From contig CAIKJM010000408.1 in assembly GCA_903827735.1 (NCBI GenBank), forward strand, positions 1 to 21,303: a DNA stretch of 21,303 bases. The letters run 5' to 3'. This document shows, one piece after another, positions 16,701 to 21,303 of this stretch. Source of the stretch: an uncultured Rhodanobacter sp. (GTDB taxonomy: Bacteria; Pseudomonadota; Gammaproteobacteria; Xanthomonadales; Rhodanobacteraceae). Under the pieces are notes generated by a model. That model did no database searches and was not told the origin of the DNA. It worked only from the letters and a program-made list of their open reading frames with translations. The position numbers were made by a program, and so were the translations under genes. Position 1 is the first letter of the stretch. The number at the start of each line of letters is the position of its first letter.

Positions 16701-17228
16701 ATGAAACAAACCATTCGTAACATCGCTGTACCCGCGCTGCTGTCGCTCGCCGTTTTGACGACATCTGCATTTGCCCAGCAGGCACCCGCATCGCCCAGCG
16801 GTTCGTCCATGTCGACTCCAAAGAGCCATGCGCAAAAGCACGCGGACGTTGTCGAAGAGCGCATCACTGAACTGCACGGCCAGTTGAATATTACCGATCA
16901 GCAGACCAAACAGTGGGATGCATTTGCGCAGACCATGCGCGACAACGCCAAGAAAACCGACGGCGCCTTTCGCGATCGTGCCAGCAAGCTCTCCAGCATG
17001 AACGCCGATGACGCGATGAAGTCATATGCTGCGTTGGCCCAGCAGCATGCGGAAAACATGCAGAAGCTGTCGTCGGCCTTCAGCGATCTGTACGCCGTGC
17101 TGTCACCGGAGCAAAAGCAGGTGGCGGACGCGATGTACCGCAACGAGCAAGCGAAGAAGAAAGCCGCTCATTCGTCGCACAAACACGGCACATCTGCGGC
17201 ACCGGCGAGCGCTTCTTCGGCCAGCTGA
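16701..17228 (+). CDS. Spy/CpxP-like periplasmic protein (LTxxQ-type motif)
   Basis: 175 residues from ATG 16701, with GGAG (16689-16692) 8 nt upstream; the frame is open to 16527 but the extension has no support. Signal peptide 1-25 ends SAFA-Q. The mature protein is mostly helical and charged, with LNITDQQ (62-68) and LSPEQ (134-138) at the two positions where Spy/CpxP-family proteins carry LTxxQ motifs, and a Ser/Ala/His/Lys-rich tail. Known members are ATP-independent periplasmic chaperones or envelope-stress feedback regulators; that role is inferred here. It sits directly after another exported small protein and is closed by a strong terminator. Confidence 0.8.
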   Translation: MKQTIRNIAVPALLSLAVLTTSAFAQQAPASPSGSSMSTPKSHAQKHADVVEERITELHGQLNITDQQTKQWDAFAQTMRDNAKKTDGAFRDRASKLSSMNADDAMKSYAALAQQHAENMQKLSSAFSDLYAVLSPEQKQVADAMYRNEQAKKKAAHSSHKHGTSAAPASASSAS

Positions 17229-17253
17229 TCAATTCTCTTAGCTATTGACGATA

Positions 17254-17283
17254 AGGCCGCTCTCGAAGCGGCCTTTTTTTTTT
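17254..17283 (+). terminator. Intrinsic terminator after the Spy-like gene
   Basis: Stem AGGCCGCT (17254-17261) and AGCGGCCT (17267-17274) with loop CTCGA, followed by about ten Ts. Confidence 0.92.
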
Positions 17284-17306
17284 GGCCAACGAGACGCAAA
17301 GAAAGT

Positions 17307-17323
17307 GATGGAAGCGCTTCATC
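17307..17323. promoter_or_regulatory. Possible operator: GAAGCGCTTC palindrome upstream of an SDR
   Basis: Perfect 10-bp palindrome GAAGCGCTTC (17311-17320), flanked by GATG and ATC to give a slightly imperfect longer dyad. It is centred on CG as in many LacI-family operators and lies about 105 bp before the SDR start. No adjacent regulator is present. Confidence 0.25.
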
Positions 17324-17427
17324 GGCGCCTGTGCTGCCTTCGTTTTCCAACGCATTCACACCTTCGATCTTATCCTTGGCAACTGCTGTTTTTTGCCAAC
17401 TGAAATCCGCTCGTACGAGGAATACCC

Positions 17428-18273
17428 ATGCCCCAGTCCACCCCCGTCTGGTTCATCACCGGCTGCTCCACTGGCCTTGGCCGTGCGCTGGCGCAGCGCG
17501 TTATCGAGAACGGCTCACGCGCCGTCGTGACCGCACGCGACCCATCCAAGATCGCCGACCTCGTCGCCGGCCACGAGGACCAGGCCGTGGCCGTAGCGCT
17601 CGATGTAAACGATGCCGCACAGATCAAGGCGGCGGTGAAGGCCGCCGAGGAAAAGTTCGGTCGCATCGACGTGCTGGTCAACAACGCCGGCTACGGTTAT
17701 CAGTCCACCGTGGAAGAAGCCGAGGACAAGGAAATCCGCGCCCAGTTCGAGGCCAACGTCTTTGGCCTGTTCGCCATGACCCAGGCGGTTCTGCCGAGCA
17801 TGCGCACGCGGCGCCAGGGACATATTTTCAACATCACATCGGTGGCCGGCTTTATCGGCTTTCCTGGTTCGGCCTTCTATGCGGCCAGCAAGCACGCGGT
17901 GGAGGGCTGGGCCGAAGGTCTGGCGGCAGAAGTCGAACCGCTTGGCATCAAGGTCACTTGCATCGAGCCGGGCCCGTTCCGCACCGACTGGGCGGGACGC
18001 TCGCTCAAGCAGACGCCGAGCAAGATCGCCGACTACGCCGACACCGCCGCCGCACGCATGCGCGGCACCAGCGAAGGCAGCGGCAAGCAGGCTGGCGATC
18101 CAGCCCTCGCCGCGCAGGCGATGATCGATCTGGTTGGTCATGCCAATCCACCACACCATTTGGTGCTGGGCGCCTGGGGCGTGGAAAAGGTCACCGCCTA
18201 TCTGAAAGACGTGCTGGCTGAGGTGGAGGCTTGGCGAAAGGTTGGCCTGGCGACTGACTTCGCCGAGAAGTGA
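17428..18273 (+). CDS. Short-chain dehydrogenase/reductase (classical SDR)
   Basis: 281-residue oxidoreductase. The cofactor motif TGCSTGLG (about 11-18), TARD at strand 2 (Arg, favouring NADP(H)), NNAGYGYQ, Ser138 in ITSVAG, Tyr151-x3-Lys155 (YAASK) and EPGPFRTDW are intact. The long C-terminal part with PALAAQAMIDLVGHANPPHHLVLG matches the group of about 280-residue SDRs often annotated simply as oxidoreductases. GAGGA (17417-17421) lies 6 nt before the ATG. It is a single gene with a terminator on each side. The substrate is unknown. Confidence 0.9.
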   Translation: MPQSTPVWFITGCSTGLGRALAQRVIENGSRAVVTARDPSKIADLVAGHEDQAVAVALDVNDAAQIKAAVKAAEEKFGRIDVLVNNAGYGYQSTVEEAEDKEIRAQFEANVFGLFAMTQAVLPSMRTRRQGHIFNITSVAGFIGFPGSAFYAASKHAVEGWAEGLAAEVEPLGIKVTCIEPGPFRTDWAGRSLKQTPSKIADYADTAAARMRGTSEGSGKQAGDPALAAQAMIDLVGHANPPHHLVLGAWGVEKVTAYLKDVLAEVEAWRKVGLATDFAEK

Positions 18274-18311
18274 GCGCGAACGCAGGCAAGCCTGGCTCTC
18301 GCCTGCTTTCT

Positions 18312-18353
18312 GCGCATAAAAAAGGCCGCCTGATGGCGACCTTTTTTATGCGC
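18312..18353. terminator. Bidirectional terminator between the SDR and the alcohol dehydrogenase
   Basis: 19-nt arms (18312-18330 and 18335-18353) pair at 18 of 19 positions with loop TGAT. A6 on the left arm and T6 on the right arm give a U-run for transcripts from either direction. It fits the convergent arrangement of the two genes. Confidence 0.93.
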
Positions 18354-18372
18354 TAAACGGACTCGGTGTAAA

Positions 18373-19437
18373 TCAGGCCGAGACGCCTTCCTTCTTCAAG
18401 CTGGCCATATCAATCACGAAGCGATACTTCACGTCGCTCTTTAGCATGCGCTCGTAGGCCTCGTTGATGTTCTGGATATCGATCTTCTCGATCTCCGAGA
18501 CGATGCCGTGCTCGGCGCAGAAATCCAGCATCTCCTGCGTTTCGGCAATGCCACCGATCAGCGAGCCGGCCAGCGAACGACGGCCGAAGATCAGCGCGCC
18601 GGCAGCGAGCTCTGCCGGCTTGTCCGGCACGCCGACCAGCGTCATGGTGCCTTCGCGCTTGAGCATCTGGAGATAGACGTCCAGATCGTGCTTGGCCGAC
18701 ACGGTGTCGAGGATAAAATCGAAGGTACCCGCGTGAGCCTTCATTTGCTCGGCGTTGTTCGACAGCACGACGTCATCGGCGCCCAGACGCAGCGCATCCG
18801 CACGCTTGGACTCCGAGGTGGTGAACTGCACCACGGTGGCGCCGAAGGCGTGCGCCAGCTTCAGCGCCATGTGACCCAGGCCGCCCAGGCCGACCACGCC
18901 GACCTTGCTGCCCTTGCCCACTTTCCAGTGCTTCAGCGGCGAGTACGTGGTGATGCCGGCGCAAAGCAGCGGAGCAGCAGCTGCCGGATCGAGCTTGTCG
19001 GAAATATGCAGGGTGAACGCCTCGTCCGTCACGATCTGGCTGGAATAGCCGCCCTGGGTCACGGTGCCGTCGTGACGGTCCTTGCTGGCGTAGGTAAAGG
19101 TGGCACCCTTCTCGCAGAACTGCTCGAGGTCTTCCTTGCAGCTGGCGCATTCGCGGCACGAGTCGACCATGCAGCCGACGCCGGCCATGTCGCCGACCTT
19201 GAACTTGGTCACGCCTTTGCCCACCGCGGTCACGCGGCCGATGATCTCGTGACCCGGCACGATCGGGTACTTGCCCTGACCCCACTCGTCGCGGACGGTA
19301 TGAACGTCCGAATGGCAGACGCCGCAGTAGAGGATGTCGATGACGACGTCGTGGTCGCGGGGGTCGCGGCGCTCGAAGCGGTACGGCGCCAGCGGCGCTT
19401 TGGCCGACGACGCGGCGTAGCTGAGAGTGGGAAGCAT
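18373..19437 (-). CDS. Zinc-dependent NAD(P)-alcohol dehydrogenase / aldehyde reductase (CAD/YahK-like MDR)
   Basis: 354-residue medium-chain dehydrogenase. Catalytic zinc ligands are Cys41 (CGVCHSD), His63-Glu64 (GHE) and Cys159 (LLCAG). The structural zinc lobe is Cys94, Cys97, Cys100 and Cys108. The Rossmann motif is GLGGLG (183-188), and the following TTSESKR at the end of strand 2 is the NADPH-preferring form found in YahK and cinnamyl alcohol dehydrogenases. The likely reaction is NADPH-dependent reduction of aldehydes to alcohols, inferred from the family. AAGGAG (19445-19450 on the complement) is 7 nt from the ATG, with a G6/C6 hairpin directly upstream of it. It is divergent from a LysR regulator that likely controls it. 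Confidence 0.94.
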   Translation of the reverse strand: MLPTLSYAASSAKAPLAPYRFERRDPRDHDVVIDILYCGVCHSDVHTVRDEWGQGKYPIVPGHEIIGRVTAVGKGVTKFKVGDMAGVGCMVDSCRECASCKEDLEQFCEKGATFTYASKDRHDGTVTQGGYSSQIVTDEAFTLHISDKLDPAAAAPLLCAGITTYSPLKHWKVGKGSKVGVVGLGGLGHMALKLAHAFGATVVQFTTSESKRADALRLGADDVVLSNNAEQMKAHAGTFDFILDTVSAKHDLDVYLQMLKREGTMTLVGVPDKPAELAAGALIFGRRSLAGSLIGGIAETQEMLDFCAEHGIVSEIEKIDIQNINEAYERMLKSDVKYRFVIDMASLKKEGVSA

Positions 19438-19451
19438 GGAATGTCTCCTTT

Positions 19452-19470
19452 GGGGGGAAGTAAGCCCCCC
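19452..19470 (-). promoter_or_regulatory. G6/C6 hairpin beside the alcohol dehydrogenase ribosome binding site
   Basis: GGGGGG (19452-19457) and CCCCCC (19465-19470) can pair around a 7-nt loop. In the dehydrogenase mRNA this stem would end one base before the AAGGAG ribosome-binding sequence, where it could affect initiation or protect the 5' end. A regulatory role is inference only. Confidence 0.35.
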
Positions 19471-19539
19471 TAGATTACGCGTTGAATAGCAACCGTAGTA
19501 GTCTCAATACCGGCTTTCAAAAACAACCCGGAGTTTCCA

Positions 19540-20532
19540 ATGGATCGGCTTCGCGCGATCGAAACCTTTCTCAAGGCGATCGATCTGGGCAGCTTCAACC
19601 GCACGGCCTCTGCCCAGGGCATCACGCCGCAGGCGGTCAGCAAGGCGGTGCGCCAGCTCGAACGAGAACTGGGCGTGCAGCTGTTCCGCCGCAGCACACG
19701 CAAAAGCAGCCTGACCGAGGAAGGCCGCCGCTTTGCGGACAAGGTACGGCCGGGCATCGAGCTGGTGAACAGTGCCTGGCAACAGGTGCAGAGTGCGGTC
19801 ACCGAAGAACAGGGCACCATCCGCCTCACCGCCTCGCCGACCCTGGGTCGAGCCTTTCTGCTGCCGCTGATCGGCGCGTTCCGCAAGGCCTATCCGGGCG
19901 TGCTGGTCGAGCTGCTGCTGGACGATCGCTACACCGACCTGATTGGCAGCGATATCGACATCGGCTTCCGCAGCGGCTTTCCGCCGGACGCGCAGCTGGT
20001 GGTGCGCGAGCTGTTTCGCATCCAGCTGCTGATCTGCGCCAGCCCGGCCTACCTTGCCGAATACGGCGTGCCGACAAAACGCGAACAGCTGGAACAGCAT
20101 CAGCTTACCGGCGCGCGTCACCCGAATACCGGCCGCATCTCGCCATGGGAGTTTCAGGACAAGGGCGAGCTGCGCTTCGGCGATCTGCCGGCCGGCTTCA
20201 CCAGCAACGACCCCGAAGCCGAAACCCAGGCCGTGGTAGACGGCCTCGGCATCGGCCAGCTGGACAGCATCAGCGCCGCAGGCCACCTGCGCAGCGGCGC
20301 GCTCGTACCTTTGATGCTGGACCAGCTCAACGAGCGCTACGGTGTCTATATGTACTACGCCCAGCGGACCGAGATGCCCAGCCGCGTGCGTGCCTTCATC
20401 GACTTTGTGATGGCGCAGACCGGCAGCGCGAGCGCCTGTCGCCTGACCGCTGAGGAACTGAAAACGCTGCACCGTCGAGGCATGCGTGCCCTAGCACCGG
20501 GCAAGTCGGCGCGGCCGGCAAAGCGCGTCTGA
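19540..20532 (+). CDS. LysR-family transcriptional regulator, divergent from the alcohol dehydrogenase
   Basis: 330 residues. The winged helix-turn-helix (FLKAIDLGSFNRTASAQGI, TPQAVSKAVRQLERELGVQLFRR) is followed by a linker helix and a substrate-binding-like domain (about 90-295). GGAG (19530-19533) is 6 nt before the ATG. The C-terminal 35 residues are a basic extension (HRRGMRALAPGKSARPAKRV) longer than in most family members. The 102-bp gap to the divergent zinc reductase should contain both promoters and the LysR site, although no strong palindrome stands out apart from the G6/C6 hairpin. Likely role: aldehyde- or alcohol-responsive control of the neighbour, inferred from position. Confidence 0.93.
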   Translation: MDRLRAIETFLKAIDLGSFNRTASAQGITPQAVSKAVRQLERELGVQLFRRSTRKSSLTEEGRRFADKVRPGIELVNSAWQQVQSAVTEEQGTIRLTASPTLGRAFLLPLIGAFRKAYPGVLVELLLDDRYTDLIGSDIDIGFRSGFPPDAQLVVRELFRIQLLICASPAYLAEYGVPTKREQLEQHQLTGARHPNTGRISPWEFQDKGELRFGDLPAGFTSNDPEAETQAVVDGLGIGQLDSISAAGHLRSGALVPLMLDQLNERYGVYMYYAQRTEMPSRVRAFIDFVMAQTGSASACRLTAEELKTLHRRGMRALAPGKSARPAKRV

Positions 20533-20647
20533 TCCAAGGCGTTTGCATCACGCTTCGACTCATCCATTCCGCGCCGAAAGCGGCGGTAGGTTACGATCCG
20601 GCGTTCATCGCATTGCGGCCGGCTGCCGCTGTACCAGGAGCATTCTC

Positions 20648-21303
20648 GTGTCGCACTGTTCCAGCCCGCTGCTGACTCGCCCGCTTGCCAATGCGCTTCT
20701 CGCGGCGCGCGACGCCGGCGCCAGCACATGGAGCGGCAGCGTCGACCTGGGACGGTCGGCCATCAGCATCACGTTGGATCACGACGCCTGGCACTGGCGC
20801 GACCGGCTCTACCCCTACCCGTCGAAGCTGAAAGACCGCACGATTTATCACTGGGACGGCGACGAGTTCGCGCCGGTGTCGCGCTTTGCCGAGTCTCTGA
20901 TCAAGCTGGTGCCCACCGAGTGGGGCGCGCCCACGTTCGAGATCGACGGCATCAAGATGCTGCCGACCTCGAAGGAATCGCCGTTCGAGGATGCGCGCCG
21001 CAAAGTGGCGCTGATCGAACCCCGCGGCAAGATGGTGCTCGATACCTGCGGCGGCCTGGGCTACTTCGCCGCGTGCTGCCTCGAAGCCGGCGTGGCGCAT
21101 ATCCACTCGCTCGAAAAGAACGCCGACGTGCTGTGGCTGCGCACGCTCAATCCCTGGTCGCCCGATCCGGACAGTGTCGCCAGCGGCGGGCGCCTGCAGC
21201 TCAATCATGCCGACGTATCGCAGGCGATAGCGCAGATTGCCGACGCCTCCGTCGATGCCCTGCTGCACGACCCGCCGCGCTTCGGCATCGCCGGCGAACT
21301 CTA
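20648..21303 (+). CDS. Class I SAM-dependent methyltransferase with DPPR motif (3' end outside the window)
   Basis: Starts at GTG 20648 with AGGAG (20636-20640) 7 nt upstream. It stays open to the window end, giving 218 residues without a stop. The N-terminal 125 residues are a separate region (SWSGSVDLGRSAI-like pattern, YPYPSKLKDRTIYHW). The Rossmann core begins with motif I DTCGGLGYFA (132-141), an acidic strand-2 end (LEKN) and the motif IV sequence HDPPRFG (Asp208-Pro-Pro-Arg211). DPPRF recalls predicted methyltransferases best known from archaea (COG2521 group), a memory-based suggestion. Substrate (small molecule, RNA or protein) is unknown. Codon use reads like a real gene, and the ORF on the opposite strand is its shadow. 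Confidence 0.82.
   Translation, partial: MSHCSSPLLTRPLANALLAARDAGASTWSGSVDLGRSAISITLDHDAWHWRDRLYPYPSKLKDRTIYHWDGDEFAPVSRFAESLIKLVPTEWGAPTFEIDGIKMLPTSKESPFEDARRKVALIEPRGKMVLDTCGGLGYFAACCLEAGVAHIHSLEKNADVLWLRTLNPWSPDPDSVASGGRLQLNHADVSQAIAQIADASVDALLHDPPRFGIAGEL

Noticed and set aside
18508..19473. 321-residue plus-strand open frame opposite the zinc reductase
   Set aside because: Antisense shadow; the minus strand has complete zinc and cofactor motifs.
19504..20472. 322-residue minus-strand open frame opposite the second LysR gene
   Set aside because: Antisense shadow of a clear LysR gene.
20591..21268. 225-residue minus-strand open frame near the window end
   Set aside because: Opposite a plus-strand methyltransferase that has a ribosome binding site and motifs but no stop within the window.

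Overview
The window looks like a chromosomal segment of a GC-rich gammaproteobacterium, most likely order Xanthomonadales (Lysobacterales), possibly family Rhodanobacteraceae (Dyella/Rhodanobacter-like). This placement is inferred from gene content and has not been tested by a search: a xanthomonalisin-type S53 peptidase, a Pseudomonas-type secreted isoamylase, and a 50-residue basic protein beginning AKPNYSFEKRQ. I see no rRNA, tRNA, CRISPR array, transposase, integrase or phage gene. Intergenic gaps are short and several carry clear intrinsic terminators.

Layout, left to right. (a) 254-1954: secreted S53 serine-carboxyl peptidase with propeptide, closed by a terminator. (b) 2114-3496: FUSC-type inner-membrane protein, converging on an SDR on the minus strand (3547-4338). 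(c) 4591-6756: an SDR followed by an alginate-export-type outer-membrane barrel, behind a 22-bp dyad. (d) 7058-9388: secreted isoamylase (debranching enzyme), preceded by a LacI-operator-like dyad and followed by a 24-bp-stem hairpin. (e) 9532-10016: two small genes, one for a charged soluble protein and one for a membrane protein. (f) 10021-11262: divergent ArsR-family repressor and SDR sharing a 21-bp palindrome that sits on the SDR promoter. (g) 11456-11878: stand-alone BLUF blue-light sensor (minus), then about 500 bp of non-coding DNA. (h) 12382-14016: GT39-type membrane glycosyltransferase whose 3' end overlaps a convergent LysR regulator by 65 bp. (i) 13952-15868: LysR regulator divergent from an NmrA-like NAD(P)-binding protein, with a 19-bp palindrome between them. 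(j) 16283-17228: two exported proteins, one glycine-zipper/proline-rich and one Spy/CpxP-like with an LTxxQ-type motif. (k) 17428-18273: a fourth classical SDR. It shares a bidirectional terminator with a zinc alcohol/aldehyde reductase (18373-19437, minus), which is divergent from its own LysR regulator (19540-20532). (l) 20648 to the window end: N-terminal part of a class I SAM methyltransferase carrying a DPPR motif.

The main theme is carbonyl and NAD(P)H redox chemistry. Four classical SDRs, one NmrA-like protein and one zinc-dependent reductase lie within 16 kb, and three of these six sit next to a dedicated divergent regulator. This resembles an accumulation of small regulator-plus-reductase modules, as expected for aldehyde or electrophile responses, rather than one biosynthetic pathway. 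The exported peptidase, isoamylase and outer-membrane barrel suggest a life degrading external polymers. I did not find a clearly new multi-gene system. The best leads are the palindrome-controlled ArsR/SDR pair, the complete but partnerless BLUF sensor, the isoamylase locus with its flanking dyad and long hairpin, and the SDR-barrel pair.
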